Shown here: positions 35,270-44,995 of the stretch, in pieces | How positions within the stretch are numbered: the first letter of the stretch is position 1 | Layout of the letters: each line of letters begins with the position of its first letter | Program-made: the position numbers and the translations under genes | Source of the DNA: JAPOXR01 sp965219635 | Lineage (GTDB): Bacteria; Pseudomonadota; Alphaproteobacteria; Rhodobacterales; Rhodobacteraceae | DNA length: 64,000 bases | Direction of reading: 5' to 3' | NCBI GenBank assembly: GCA_965219635.1 | Contig: OZ244783.1 | Location: forward strand, 1,364,001-1,428,000 | The notes under the pieces: generated by a model | Told to the model about the DNA's origin: nothing | The model's input: only the letters and a program-made list of their open reading frames with translations | Databases searched by the model: none

Positions 35270-36769
35270 ATGCAGACGCTGACACACTTTATCAATGGAG
35301 AGCGCGTGGAAGGTGGGTCCGGGCGCTATGGCGACGTCTTCAACCCGGCAACCGGAGAGGTCCAGTCGAAGGTTCCGATGGCAAGCTCAGAAGAGGTCGA
35401 CGCCGCCGTCAGGGGCGCTGCCGAAGCGCAACCCGCATGGGCCGCCACAAATCCGCAACGCCGGGCTCGCGTCATGATGGAATTCGTCCGGTTGTTGCAG
35501 CGGGACATGGACAAGTTGGCAGAAGTCCTGTCCTCTGAGCACGGCAAGACCCTTCCGGATGCCAGGGGCGACATTCAGCGAGGGCTGGAAGTCGTCGAAT
35601 ATTGCATTGGAGCGCCGCAACTCCTGAAGGGAGAATACACAGACAGCGCTGGTCCGGGAATCGACATGTACTCTATGCGGCAACCGCTTGGAGTTGTTGC
35701 GGGCATTACCCCATTCAATTTCCCGGCAATGATACCGATGTGGAAGCTTGCACCGGCCCTGGCTTGCGGCAACGCCTACATTCTCAAACCCTCGGAGCGC
35801 GATCCGTCTGTCCCGAACATGCTAGCCGAGCTCATGATCGAAGCTGGCGCGCCCAAAGGGATTCTCCAGGTTGTCCACGGCGACAAGGAGGCAGTGGACG
35901 CGATCCTGGATCACGAAGGCATTGCTGCGGTAGGCTTTGTCGGTTCGACGCCGGTCGCGCAGTACATTTACTCGAAAGGCTGTGCCAGCGGGAAAAGGGT
36001 CCAGTGTTTCGGAGGCGCCAAGAACCACATGATCGTCATGCCTGACGCTGATTTGGACCAGGCGGCCGATGCACTGGTGGGTTCTGGCTATGGCGCTGCA
36101 GGAGAAAGATGCATGGCCGTATCGGTTGCCGTACCCGTCGGGGAACGCACCGCCGATGCGCTCATGGACAAGCTGGCTCCGCGGGTCGAGAACCTCCGGA
36201 TAGGACCATATACCGCTGGCGATGATCTCGATTATGGCCCCCTTGTCACAGGAGACGCAAAGAAACGGGTTTTAGGGCTGGTTGAGTCAGGAATAGAACA
36301 GGGAGCAGATCTCGTCGTCGATGGCCGCGGTTTCAGCCTGCAGGGATACGAGAATGGGTTCTTTGTCGGCCCGCACCTCTTCGATCGTGTGACAACGGAT
36401 ATGGACATCTACCGGACCGAGATTTTTGGCCCCGTGCTGTCCACTGTCCGGGCAGATTCCTACGAGCAGGCGCTGGGCTACGCTCAAGACCACGAGTATG
36501 GCAATGGTGTTGCCATCTTCACGCGCGACGGCGACACAGCAAGAGATTTCGCAAATCGCATCAATATCGGAATGGTCGGGGTCAATGTTCCGATCCCGGT
36601 GCCTCTGGCCTACTACACCTTCGGAGGATGGAAGAAATCGGCATTCGGCGACCTGAACCAGCATGGTCCGGACTCCTTCCGTTTCTATACCCGCACCAAG
36701 ACTGTCACCTCACGCTGGCCCTCCGGCATCAAGGAAGGCGCAATCCTGAACTTCCAGTCGATGGAATAG
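35270..36769 (+). CDS. mmsA: CoA-acylating methylmalonate-semialdehyde dehydrogenase
   Basis: Converts methylmalonate semialdehyde (and malonate semialdehyde) to propionyl-CoA (or acetyl-CoA), the last step of valine catabolism. The 499-residue aldehyde dehydrogenase has FINGERVEGGSGRYGDVFNP, the nucleotide loop ACGNAYILKPSERDPS and the catalytic GAAGERCMAVSVAVP with Cys281. The NAIVMP-type segment reads GGAKNHMIVMPDADLD, as in MmsA. The ATG at 35270 has GGAG five bases upstream. It is first in a four-gene operon. Confidence 0.95.
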   Translation: MQTLTHFINGERVEGGSGRYGDVFNPATGEVQSKVPMASSEEVDAAVRGAAEAQPAWAATNPQRRARVMMEFVRLLQRDMDKLAEVLSSEHGKTLPDARGDIQRGLEVVEYCIGAPQLLKGEYTDSAGPGIDMYSMRQPLGVVAGITPFNFPAMIPMWKLAPALACGNAYILKPSERDPSVPNMLAELMIEAGAPKGILQVVHGDKEAVDAILDHEGIAAVGFVGSTPVAQYIYSKGCASGKRVQCFGGAKNHMIVMPDADLDQAADALVGSGYGAAGERCMAVSVAVPVGERTADALMDKLAPRVENLRIGPYTAGDDLDYGPLVTGDAKKRVLGLVESGIEQGADLVVDGRGFSLQGYENGFFVGPHLFDRVTTDMDIYRTEIFGPVLSTVRADSYEQALGYAQDHEYGNGVAIFTRDGDTARDFANRINIGMVGVNVPIPVPLAYYTFGGWKKSAFGDLNQHGPDSFRFYTRTKTVTSRWPSGIKEGAILNFQSME

Positions 36770-36788
36770 AGCGGCCGGGGCACATGAG

Positions 36789-37931
36789 ATGGACTTTGGG
36801 CTGACGGATGAGCAAGCCGCCATTCAGGACATGGCGGTTGCTTTCGGTGAGGAACACATCGCCCCGAATGCACGCGAATGGGAAAACCAGGGAACAATTC
36901 CCCGGCAACTCTGGAACGCCGCCGGAGAACTCGGCCTCGGTGGAATCTATGTTTCCGAAGAGGCCGGAGGATCAGGACTGACGCGGGTCGATGCAACGCT
37001 GATATTTGAGGCTCTGTCCCGCTCCTGTCCTTCCGTTGCCGCATTTCTGTCGATCCACAACATGTGCGCCTGGATGATCGACGAATTCGGCTCGGACGGT
37101 CTCAAGGAGAGGTACCTGCCGGGCGCCCTGAGCATGGATACTGTCCTGTCCTACTGCCTGACCGAGCCGGGGTCGGGATCGGACGCCGCGGCGTTGAAGA
37201 CACGCGCCGAGCGGACCAATGATGGTTGGCGGCTGACCGGAAGCAAATCGTTCATCTCAGGCGGCGGATATTCCGACTCCTATGTGGTGATGTGCCGTAC
37301 CGGTGAAGCAGGTCCGGCGGGGATTTCTGCAATGATTGTCGATTCCGATGCTGCCGGACTGAGCTTCGGGGCCTTGGAGGATAAGATGGGTTGGCGGTCG
37401 CAGCCAACCCGGCAGGTCAATCTTGATGGCTGCCTTGTCGAAACCGGCAATATCCTCGGAGAAGAAGGTCGGGGATTCCGCTATGCCATGGCCGGACTCG
37501 ATGGCGGCAGGCTGAACATCTCGGCCTGCTCGTTGGGGGGCGCGCAATCAGCTTTGGAACGGGCACTGTCCCATATGGGCGAACGCAAGGCTTTCGGCCG
37601 GTCACTGGCGTCCTTTCAGGCGCTTCGATTCAGGATTGCCGAATTCGAGACCGAACTCCAGGCAGCCCGCAATCTTCTCAGGCTGGCGGCATGGAAGCTC
37701 GACAACCGTGCCAGCGATGCAACCCGCTTCTGCGCCATGGCCAAACTGTTTTCGACGGATGCCTGCTTCAAGATCGCCAACGAGTGCCTCCAGCTTCATG
37801 GAGGCTACGGATACCTTGCGGACTACGGGATAGAGAAGATCGTCCGGGATCTCAGAGTGCACCAGATACTCGAGGGCACAAACGAAATCATGCGGCTCAT
37901 CATCGCCCGCGACTTGCTGCCGGATGCTTAG
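36789..37931 (+). CDS. Acyl-CoA dehydrogenase, probably isobutyryl-CoA dehydrogenase
   Basis: An FAD enzyme forming a 2,3-double bond in an acyl-CoA. The 380-residue protein has CLTEPGSGSDAAALKTRA, GFRYAMAGLDGGRLNIS and the C-terminal GGYGYLADYGIEKIVRDLR, followed by QILEGTNEIMRLI with the catalytic Glu362. Its place between mmsA and the hydroxyisobutyryl-CoA hydrolase makes isobutyryl-CoA the likely substrate. It starts 19 bases after mmsA. Confidence 0.93.
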   Translation: MDFGLTDEQAAIQDMAVAFGEEHIAPNAREWENQGTIPRQLWNAAGELGLGGIYVSEEAGGSGLTRVDATLIFEALSRSCPSVAAFLSIHNMCAWMIDEFGSDGLKERYLPGALSMDTVLSYCLTEPGSGSDAAALKTRAERTNDGWRLTGSKSFISGGGYSDSYVVMCRTGEAGPAGISAMIVDSDAAGLSFGALEDKMGWRSQPTRQVNLDGCLVETGNILGEEGRGFRYAMAGLDGGRLNISACSLGGAQSALERALSHMGERKAFGRSLASFQALRFRIAEFETELQAARNLLRLAAWKLDNRASDATRFCAMAKLFSTDACFKIANECLQLHGGYGYLADYGIEKIVRDLRVHQILEGTNEIMRLIIARDLLPDA

Positions 37932-37933
37932 GC

Positions 37934-38971
37934 ATGAGCGAGATACGAATTCGTGCTGCCGGACGCGCAGGTTGGATCACACTTGCACGACCGGATGCGT
38001 TGAATGCGCTCACAGCTTTCATGTGCTCGGAAATCGAGCGTTCGCTTGATCAATGGAATGACGGCAACGCAATCGACCTGATCATCATTGACGCTGAAGG
38101 CCAGCGGGCCTTCTGCGCTGGTGGCGACATAGTCGAGATGTACAGGTCTGGTCAGAGAGGCGACTTCGATTACGGCCGCCGCTTCTGGCGTAACGAATAT
38201 CGCCTAAATGCAAAACTGGCGAACTCAAGGCTTCCCGTGGTGACATTTCTGCAAGGATTCACGATGGGTGGAGGTGTTGGCATCGGATGCCATGCCAGCC
38301 ACCGTATCGTTGGTGAATCCAGCCGTGTCGCCATGCCCGAATGCGCAATCGGCCTTGTCCCAGATGTAGGCGGCTCGTACCTACTGTCGAGAGCTCCCGG
38401 CCGGATTGGAGAGTGCATGGCCGTATCCGGCACACGCGCCAATGCCGCCGACGCACTGAACGCCGGGCTGGCGGACAGCTTTGTTCCTGAAGACCGCTGG
38501 GAACCTCTGAAAGAGTCACTGGCTCGAACAGGAGATTTGAAGGAAATCGGCAAGTGCACGGATGAACCGCCGGCTGGCGAAATCCAATGCCAACGCAAGA
38601 TGATTGATGAAGTGTTCTCACTGCCAGGCATGAATGAGATTATCGAGGCCCTGGAACGCCGCAATTCCGGCTTTGCCAGCAAGTGCCTCAAATCAATCGG
38701 TCGCAACTCGCCGCTGTCGATGGCGTGCGCACTGAGCTTGGTGCGGCTCCAAAGGAAGTCGCAATCGATTGAAGAAGCGCTGGCACTCGAATACCGTTAC
38801 GTGCACCGCGCAGTTGAACATACTGATTTCATTGAGGGAATTCGGGCAATGGTGATCGACAAGGATAACCGCCCGAAATGGAAACACGCCAATTGCGGGT
38901 CTGTTGAGGATGCCGAAGTTGACGCCTTGCTTGGTCACCTTGGCGAAGAAGAATTGGAGATTGAACGGTGA
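37934..38971 (+). CDS. 3-hydroxyisobutyryl-CoA hydrolase (crotonase family)
   Basis: Releases 3-hydroxyisobutyrate from its CoA ester in valine breakdown. The 345-residue protein has AFCAGGDIVEMYRSGQRGD, FLQGFTMGGGVGIG (oxyanion hole) and AMPECAIGLVPDVGGSYLL (catalytic Glu and Asp). These forms, including the GGDI and the PD-x-GG stretch, match HIBCH rather than enoyl-CoA hydratase. The true start is the ATG at 37934, two bases after the dehydrogenase stop; a longer open frame to 37691 is an overlap artefact. Confidence 0.92.
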   Translation: MSEIRIRAAGRAGWITLARPDALNALTAFMCSEIERSLDQWNDGNAIDLIIIDAEGQRAFCAGGDIVEMYRSGQRGDFDYGRRFWRNEYRLNAKLANSRLPVVTFLQGFTMGGGVGIGCHASHRIVGESSRVAMPECAIGLVPDVGGSYLLSRAPGRIGECMAVSGTRANAADALNAGLADSFVPEDRWEPLKESLARTGDLKEIGKCTDEPPAGEIQCQRKMIDEVFSLPGMNEIIEALERRNSGFASKCLKSIGRNSPLSMACALSLVRLQRKSQSIEEALALEYRYVHRAVEHTDFIEGIRAMVIDKDNRPKWKHANCGSVEDAEVDALLGHLGEEELEIER

Positions 38972-39831
38972 AGGTCGGATTTGTCGGACTTGGCAACATG
39001 GGCGCGCCCATGGCCCAAAATCTTGCCAAGGCGGGCCATGCGGTCAGTGGATTTGATATTGCCAGCACATGTCCCGAAGGGGTGGTGGCCGCGGAGTCGG
39101 CTGCTGCCGCAGCGAGCGGCAAGGATGTTGTCATCACAATGCTCCCCGATGGAGCATCACTGCGGACGGTAACGTCACAAATTCAGCCTGAGATGGCGCC
39201 GGGTTCCATACACCTCGACTGCTCGACGGTTGATATTGAAAGTGCGCGCTGGGCCGCGGGTCAGGCCGAGTCCAGCGGACTGCAGTTCGTGGATGCACCG
39301 GTTTCTGGCGGTGTTGCCGGAGCGGCCGGAGGCACCCTCACCTTCATGGCGGGCGGCAGCAGCGATGCGTTTGGAATTGTCTTGCCCTTGCTGGAAGTCA
39401 TGGGGGCAAGAGCAGTGCATTGTGGTCCGGCAGGTTCGGGCCAGGCGGCAAAGATCTGCAACAACATGATGCTGGGGGCGACGATGATCGTGACCTGCGA
39501 GGCGTTTGCGCTTGCTGACCGCCTTGGCCTCGATCGGCAGAAAATGTTCGAGGTCGCTTCAACTTCTTCGGGTTTTAGTTGGAGCCTGAACAAGTACTGC
39601 CCTGCCCCGAATGTCGGACCGCTTGCTCCGTCCGATAACGAATACAAGCCCGGATTTGCATCAGACCTCATGCTCAAGGATCTCAGATTGGCGCAGGATG
39701 CGGCCAGAGCAACGGGTGCGCTCACGCCGATTGGCAACAGGGCAACCGAAATCTATCAGGCGTTCGTTGAGGACGAAAATGGATCCGGGCTTGATTTTTC
39801 GGCCATCATCAAGCGTTTCGAAAATCATTAG
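38968..39831 (+). CDS. mmsB: 3-hydroxyisobutyrate dehydrogenase
   Basis: Oxidises 3-hydroxyisobutyrate to methylmalonate semialdehyde, the MmsA substrate. The 287-residue protein has the Rossmann start VGFVGLGNMGAPMAQNLA, DAPVSGGVAGAAGGTLTFM and AAKICNNMMLGATM (catalytic Lys), plus the C-terminal HIBADH domain. It begins at a GTG whose GTGA overlaps the preceding stop. With it the window holds four consecutive valine-catabolic steps from isobutyryl-CoA onward, apart from the methacrylyl-CoA hydratase. Confidence 0.95.
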   Translation: MKVGFVGLGNMGAPMAQNLAKAGHAVSGFDIASTCPEGVVAAESAAAAASGKDVVITMLPDGASLRTVTSQIQPEMAPGSIHLDCSTVDIESARWAAGQAESSGLQFVDAPVSGGVAGAAGGTLTFMAGGSSDAFGIVLPLLEVMGARAVHCGPAGSGQAAKICNNMMLGATMIVTCEAFALADRLGLDRQKMFEVASTSSGFSWSLNKYCPAPNVGPLAPSDNEYKPGFASDLMLKDLRLAQDAARATGALTPIGNRATEIYQAFVEDENGSGLDFSAIIKRFENH

Positions 39832-39975
39832 CGACTTCATCAGACCGGCCTGAGCTGGCGGCGGGAGCAGCCCCACAGCTCCGATCATGGTCTTGCAGCC
39901 GCGAACGGCGTACCCTGGTACAACCGGAATAATCGGCAGGCGCATTGGCAGGGAGCCCATTCAGCGAGGCATTGC

Positions 39976-41721
39976 ATGCTGACCAAGGTCACCATCCGCA
40001 ATTTCAAACGGTTCGACAAAGTCGAGATCGAACTGGCGAGCCCGGTTGTATTCGTTGGCCCGAACAATTCGGGCAAAACCTCGGCGATGCAGGCGCTGGC
40101 ACTCTGGGACATTGGCGTCAGGCGCTGGAACGAAAAACGCACCAACGGAAGCGCTGCTGAACGGCGCCGCGGTGTGACCGTCAATCGGCGGGATCTCCAC
40201 GCAATTCCCAGCTCAAGCGCCGCGCTTCTCTGGCACGATCTTCGTGTGCGCAACGTAGAGCGCTCCGGCTCCAGCCAACGCACAAGAAATGTGCGTATTG
40301 AGATCATGGTTGAAGGGATCAACCACGGGAGGAATTGGATCTGTGGCATGGAATTCGACTATGCCAATGAAGAGTCCTTCTACTGCCGGCCCTTGCCTCT
40401 TGAAGAAGGCAGATCACCACGACGGATGCCTATTCCCGAAGAGGCTGGCCAGCAGCGCGTGGCGTTTCTTCCTTCATTATCGGGACTTGCCTCGACTGAA
40501 GTGCGTCTTGACCAGGGTGCCGTGAATGTGCGGGTCGGCGAGGGCCGGACTGCCGAAGTGCTCCGCAATCTATGCCTCCGCATTTTGGAAGAGCATCCGA
40601 CGCGATGGAAACTGCTTGTCGAACGGCTGGAGTCCCTGTTCGAAGTGCAAATGGATGATCCGGTTTACATCCCGGAAAGGGGTGAGATCGTCATGAAATA
40701 CCGCCAGGGCTGCTCTACGCTTGACCTCACTTCAAGCGGCCGGGGATTGCAACAGACACTGTTTGTGCTTGCGTATATCCAGGCCAACCCAGGTGCGATC
40801 ATTCTACTTGATGAACCGGATGCCCATCTGGAGATATTGCGCAAACGTCAAATCTACCGGTTGATCACTGAAGCAGCCTCGGAATGCGGAAGCCAGATCA
40901 TCGCTGCCAGCCACTCGGAAGTCCTGCTCAATGAGGCTGCCGGCAAGGATCTGGTTGTTGCATTTGTCGGCAATCCTCACAGGATCGGTGGCCAGCCCGG
41001 ACCGGTTCACAGGGCATTGGCAGAGATCGGCTATGAGCACTACCTTCAGGCCGAGCAGACTGGCTGGGTTCTGTATGTCGAGAGCTCAACTGACTTGGCG
41101 ATCCTCCAGACGCTTGCTCGCAGGCTTGGCAACTGCAGGGCGGTTGAAGTGCTTGAGAGGCCATTTGTCCATTATGTCGGAAACCAGCAGTTGGCAGCGA
41201 ACAACCATTTCTTTGGCTTGCGGGAAGCCCTCCCGGAACTCGCCGGGGTTGCCCTGTTTGATCGCACGGAGCGAGATCAAACTGAGAGTCAGTTTCTGCG
41301 TCTACTCTGCTGGAAGAAGCGGGAAATCGAGAACTACATCTGTTCGCAGTCCACACTCGAGTCCTACGCCCGGACTTTGAACCAGGAGGGTGAGCTGCTT
41401 CCGTTGTTCGCCGCAGCCGAAGTTGAAATTCGTCAGCAGGCAATGCGGGACTCAATTTCCGATCTTCGCAATGCGCTGACGACATTGGGAAAGGGATCGC
41501 CCTGGGATGCCGATGTCAAAGCGAGCGAAGATGTACTGGCGCCATTGTTCCAGAACTATTTCACGAAGCTCGGGTTGCCCAACCTCATGAACAAGAAGAA
41601 CTTTTACGAACTTGCCGAGCATGTTCCGGAAGCGGAGATTGATCCAGAAATCGGCGAAAAACTGGATGCCATTGTGGCGGTCGCCGACAGTGCGCAGCCT
41701 GCCTGTAGCGCCAATTCATAG
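39976..41721 (+). CDS. OLD-like ATPase with probable TOPRIM nuclease domain
   Basis: A 581-residue protein with a split ABC/SMC-type ATPase. Walker A is GPNNSGKT at 28-35, a signature-like SSGRGLQQTL comes later, and Walker B is LLDEPDAHLE near 277, followed by AASHSEVLL. The C-terminal part has VLYVESSTDLAIL with Glu369 and Asp373, and ALFDRTERD with Asp429. These fit the acidic cluster of a TOPRIM nuclease, followed by CWKKREIENYI as in OLD-family proteins. OLD proteins act in phage defence and DNA repair; no GajB-type helicase or reverse transcriptase adjoins it. The 144 bases upstream hold no gene. It converges with uvrA, 65 bases away. Confidence 0.8.
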   Translation: MLTKVTIRNFKRFDKVEIELASPVVFVGPNNSGKTSAMQALALWDIGVRRWNEKRTNGSAAERRRGVTVNRRDLHAIPSSSAALLWHDLRVRNVERSGSSQRTRNVRIEIMVEGINHGRNWICGMEFDYANEESFYCRPLPLEEGRSPRRMPIPEEAGQQRVAFLPSLSGLASTEVRLDQGAVNVRVGEGRTAEVLRNLCLRILEEHPTRWKLLVERLESLFEVQMDDPVYIPERGEIVMKYRQGCSTLDLTSSGRGLQQTLFVLAYIQANPGAIILLDEPDAHLEILRKRQIYRLITEAASECGSQIIAASHSEVLLNEAAGKDLVVAFVGNPHRIGGQPGPVHRALAEIGYEHYLQAEQTGWVLYVESSTDLAILQTLARRLGNCRAVEVLERPFVHYVGNQQLAANNHFFGLREALPELAGVALFDRTERDQTESQFLRLLCWKKREIENYICSQSTLESYARTLNQEGELLPLFAAAEVEIRQQAMRDSISDLRNALTTLGKGSPWDADVKASEDVLAPLFQNYFTKLGLPNLMNKKNFYELAEHVPEAEIDPEIGEKLDAIVAVADSAQPACSANS

Positions 41722-41786
41722 GCCACCACCGTTGCCGTTGCCACCGGAATTGGCAGCCGGATTCAGCATCCACGCCAATCGGAAAT

Positions 41787-44663
41787 CTATGCGGCTTCGA
41801 CAGTTGCGCGGTCGAGAACCTCCCGGAGGAAACGTCCAGTATGGCTTTTTGAGTGACGTGCTATTTCTTCAGGCGTCCCGGTTGCGATCACCTTGCCACC
41901 AGCTTCCCCGCCTTCGGGTCCCATATCAATCACCCAGTCGGCGGTCTTGATGACATCAAGATTGTGCTCGATCACAACCACGGTGTTGCCGCGATCAACC
42001 AGTTGGTGAAGAACCGCCAGCAGCTTGCTGATGTCTTCGAAATGAAGGCCGGTGGTCGGCTCGTCCAGAATGTAGAATGTCTTGCCTGTCGACATGCGCG
42101 AAAGTTCCTTGGCAAGTTTCACCCGCTGTGCCTCGCCTCCTGAAAGAGTCGTGGCTTGCTGGCCCAGCTTGATGTAGCCAAGGCCTACCGACTGCATTGC
42201 GGTGAGCTTCTTGCTGATCTTCGGCATCACATCGAAGAATGTGCTGGCCTGCTCTACGGTCATATCCAGTACATCGGCAATGCTCTTGCCCCGGTACAGC
42301 ACTTCCAGTGTTTCGTCATTGTACCGCTTGCCCCGGCAAGCTTCGCAGGTGACGTAGACATCCGAAAGAAAGTGCATCTCGATGCGCTTGACCCCGTCAC
42401 CTCCACAGGCCTCGCATCTGCCGCCCTTCACGTTGAAGGAGAACCGGCCGGGAGCGTATCCCCTGGTGCGCGACTCCGGGAGTTCTGCAAACCAGTCGCG
42501 AATTGCCGTAAAGGCGTTGGTATAGGTTGCCGGGTTTGACCGGGGAGTCCGTCCGATCGGCCGCTGGTTGATGTCGACCACATTCGACAGATGTTCCGTG
42601 CCAGCGATACTCTTGCAGTTTTCAAAACGACCCCGATAGTCGGTTGGAACACCAAAATGCGTACTGTGATGCTTGAGGTTCTTGTGAAGCGTCTCGAAGA
42701 CCAGTGTTGATTTGCCACTCCCGGAGACTCCCGTGATGCAAATGAACTTGCCGAGCGGGAATTCGACATTCACGTTCTTCAGATTGTTGCAACTGGCGGA
42801 TTTGATCTTGATGCGCTTTCCGGAACCGCGCCGCCGGATTTCCCTGAACGGTATCCACTTCCTGCCGCTCAGATATTGTCCCGTCAGCGAAGCCGGATTG
42901 GCTTCAATTTCCGAGGGCCTGCCCTGAGCCACGATCTTGCCACCATGGATCCCGGCACCTGGTCCGATATCAAGAACCTCATCGGCTTCGCGGATCGCCT
43001 CTTCATCATGTTCGACGACGATTACCGTGTTTCCCTGGTCACGCAGACTCTTCAGCGTCGACAACAACCTCTTGTTGTCCCGCTGGTGCAGCCCGATCGA
43101 GGGTTCATCCAGAACATAAAGGACGCCCGTAAGGCCGGCTCCGATCTGGCTCGCAAGCCTGATACGCTGGCTTTCGCCGCCCGACAAAGTATTGCCCTGT
43201 CTGGACAGCGTCAGATACTCAAGCCCGACATTTGCCAGAAAACCAAGCCGGTCTCTCAGTTCCTTCAGTATTGGCCGCGCAATGGGCAACTGCTGCTTAC
43301 GAAGCTTGTCTTCCAAAGCCACGACCCATGCTCGCGCCGCTTCCACCGACAGGTCTGTCAACTCACCGATATCCATGCCGTCGACTTTGACTGCCAACGC
43401 TTCGGGACGAAGCCGCCGGCCACCGCAATGCTCGCATTTCCGCGTCCGGCGGAACCGTTCAAGCATCTCGCGAACTTGCCCCGACTCTGTTTCGTGATAT
43501 CGGCGCTCAAGGTTGGGGATTATGCCTTCGTAACGCTTTGTGACCGAATAGCTGCGGCTGTTATCCTCGTAGATGAACTCGATATCGGTCTTGCCTGATC
43601 CGTAGAGCATGACCTGCTGAAACTCTTCTGACAGCTCATTCCAGGGAAGCTCAATGTCTTCGTTGTAGTGCTCGCCGAGGCATTTTACCGTCTGGAAATG
43701 GTACTCGGTATAGGTGCCTGACCAGGATCTGACCGCACCTTTCAGCAGGCTCGACGCCGGATTCGGAATGATCAGATCTTCGTCAAAATACGCCTGTGTT
43801 CCCAGCCCATCGCATCCTGTGCAGGCCCCGGCGGGAACATTGAAAGAGAAGAGGCGAGGTTCAATCTCGGGTATGGAGAATCCTGACACCGGACAGGCGA
43901 AGTTCTCCGAAAACGTTATGCTGCCGCTGCTACCGTCCGGATCCACATGCTCGGCGATTGCTAGGCCGTCGGCACAATCAAGTGCTGTACGGAATGAATC
44001 CGCCAAGCGCTGCGAGATGCCATCGCCGACCACAATCCGGTCAATGACGATTTCGATGTTGTGACGGTAACTCTTGGCAAGTTGAGGAGGCTCATCAAGC
44101 TCGTACATCTCACCGTCGATCCTGACCCGGGCAAAACCCTTCTTGCGCCAGTCCAGCAATTCCTTCTTGTATTCGCCTTTCCTGTCCCGCACGACCGGCG
44201 CCAGCAGCGTGACCCTGGCACCGTGCGGAAGTTGCATGACGCGGGAAACCATGTCGGAGACCTGTTGCGCCACGATAGGCAAGCCGGTTGCAGGTGAATA
44301 CGGAACGCCTACACGGGCGTAGAGCAATCGCAGATAGTCGTAGATTTCCGTAACGGTGCCAACTGTCGATCGCGGGGTCGCGGAAGTTGTTTTCTGTTCT
44401 ATGGAAATTGCCGGAGACAGGCCTGAAATATGATCGACATCCGGCTTTTCCATCATGTTCAGGAATTGGCGGGCGTAGGTCGACAGGCTTTCTACGTAAC
44501 GGCGCTGGCCCTCCGCGTAGATGGTATCCATCGCAAGAGTGGACTTGCCTGAACCACTTAGACCCGTAACGACAATGAGCTTGTTCCTCGGCAGATCGAC
44601 ATCAATTGACTGCAGGTTGTGATCCCGCGCACCCCTGACGCGGATCATGCTAGGATCGCTCAT
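41787..44663 (-). CDS. uvrA: UvrABC system subunit A
   Basis: The damage-recognition ATPase of nucleotide excision repair. The 958-residue protein has two ABC modules: GLSGSGKSTLAMDTI at about 34-48 and GVSGSGKSTLVFETL in the second half. It has signatures LSGGESQRIRLASQI and LSGGEAQRVKLAKEL, and zinc-binding cysteine pairs (CTGCDGLG, CEHCGGRR, CEACGGDG, CEACRGKR). The start is the ATG at 44663, with GGAGG six bases upstream. A SOS-type operator lies 64-78 bases before the start. Confidence 0.97.
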   Translation of the reverse strand: MSDPSMIRVRGARDHNLQSIDVDLPRNKLIVVTGLSGSGKSTLAMDTIYAEGQRRYVESLSTYARQFLNMMEKPDVDHISGLSPAISIEQKTTSATPRSTVGTVTEIYDYLRLLYARVGVPYSPATGLPIVAQQVSDMVSRVMQLPHGARVTLLAPVVRDRKGEYKKELLDWRKKGFARVRIDGEMYELDEPPQLAKSYRHNIEIVIDRIVVGDGISQRLADSFRTALDCADGLAIAEHVDPDGSSGSITFSENFACPVSGFSIPEIEPRLFSFNVPAGACTGCDGLGTQAYFDEDLIIPNPASSLLKGAVRSWSGTYTEYHFQTVKCLGEHYNEDIELPWNELSEEFQQVMLYGSGKTDIEFIYEDNSRSYSVTKRYEGIIPNLERRYHETESGQVREMLERFRRTRKCEHCGGRRLRPEALAVKVDGMDIGELTDLSVEAARAWVVALEDKLRKQQLPIARPILKELRDRLGFLANVGLEYLTLSRQGNTLSGGESQRIRLASQIGAGLTGVLYVLDEPSIGLHQRDNKRLLSTLKSLRDQGNTVIVVEHDEEAIREADEVLDIGPGAGIHGGKIVAQGRPSEIEANPASLTGQYLSGRKWIPFREIRRRGSGKRIKIKSASCNNLKNVNVEFPLGKFICITGVSGSGKSTLVFETLHKNLKHHSTHFGVPTDYRGRFENCKSIAGTEHLSNVVDINQRPIGRTPRSNPATYTNAFTAIRDWFAELPESRTRGYAPGRFSFNVKGGRCEACGGDGVKRIEMHFLSDVYVTCEACRGKRYNDETLEVLYRGKSIADVLDMTVEQASTFFDVMPKISKKLTAMQSVGLGYIKLGQQATTLSGGEAQRVKLAKELSRMSTGKTFYILDEPTTGLHFEDISKLLAVLHQLVDRGNTVVVIEHNLDVIKTADWVIDMGPEGGEAGGKVIATGTPEEIARHSKSHTGRFLREVLDRATVEAA

Positions 44664-44726
44664 TCGTCCCCTCCAATCGTAAGGTTCCACCGGCAGCTGG
44701 CGCTGGATTCAGGCCTGCCTTTGTGT

Positions 44727-44741
44727 GAACACCACAAGAAC
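44727..44741 (-). promoter_or_regulatory. LexA (SOS) operator of alphaproteobacterial type
   Basis: The top strand reads GAAC-ACCACAA-GAAC, so the uvrA strand reads GTTC-TTGTGGT-GTTC. This is an exact match to the direct-repeat SOS box GTTC-N7-GTTC known in alphaproteobacteria. It lies 64 bases before the uvrA ATG and between uvrA and ssb, both classical SOS genes. LexA itself is outside the window. Confidence 0.85.
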
Positions 44742-44938
44742 ACGCATAATCACTCCCCACGCCCTTCTATAGCAATTCCGGTCGGTTGAAAGTTGCAATC
44801 CCGGTCTATTTCATCTGATTTGCGCGACGCTGGTCATCTGGCCGCTGGAAGGCAGAAAGGTGGATTACCCCGCAGTGCTTCCCGTCCGAATTTTCGACAA
44901 GAATGATGCGATCTTGCTGCTTGAACGCCATCAATCTG

Positions 44939-44967
44939 TTGTCGATTGCGGCGGCCCACCCTATAGA
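44939..44967 (+). promoter_or_regulatory. Candidate ssb promoter
   Basis: TTGTCG (44939-44944) and TATAGA (44962-44967) are separated by 17 bases and match four of six positions each of the sigma-70 consensus. Transcription would start about 22 bases before the ssb ATG. The assignment is by position and consensus only. Confidence 0.4.
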
Positions 44968-44995
44968 TTGAAGACAAGCTAAAGGAAGGGACGCA

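Larger units (their letters stand above)
44664..44995. other. 332-base divergent control region, uvrA / ssb
   Basis: No gene is seen here. It holds, from left to right, the uvrA ribosome site, a LexA-type operator at 44727-44741 and a candidate ssb promoter at 44939-44967. Short open frames in the right part are not supported by any domain. Confidence 0.6.

Noticed and set aside
37691..37933. N-terminal extension of the 3-hydroxyisobutyryl-CoA hydrolase frame
   Set aside because: It lies inside the acyl-CoA dehydrogenase gene in another frame and has no crotonase homology; the ATG at 37934 gives the family length.
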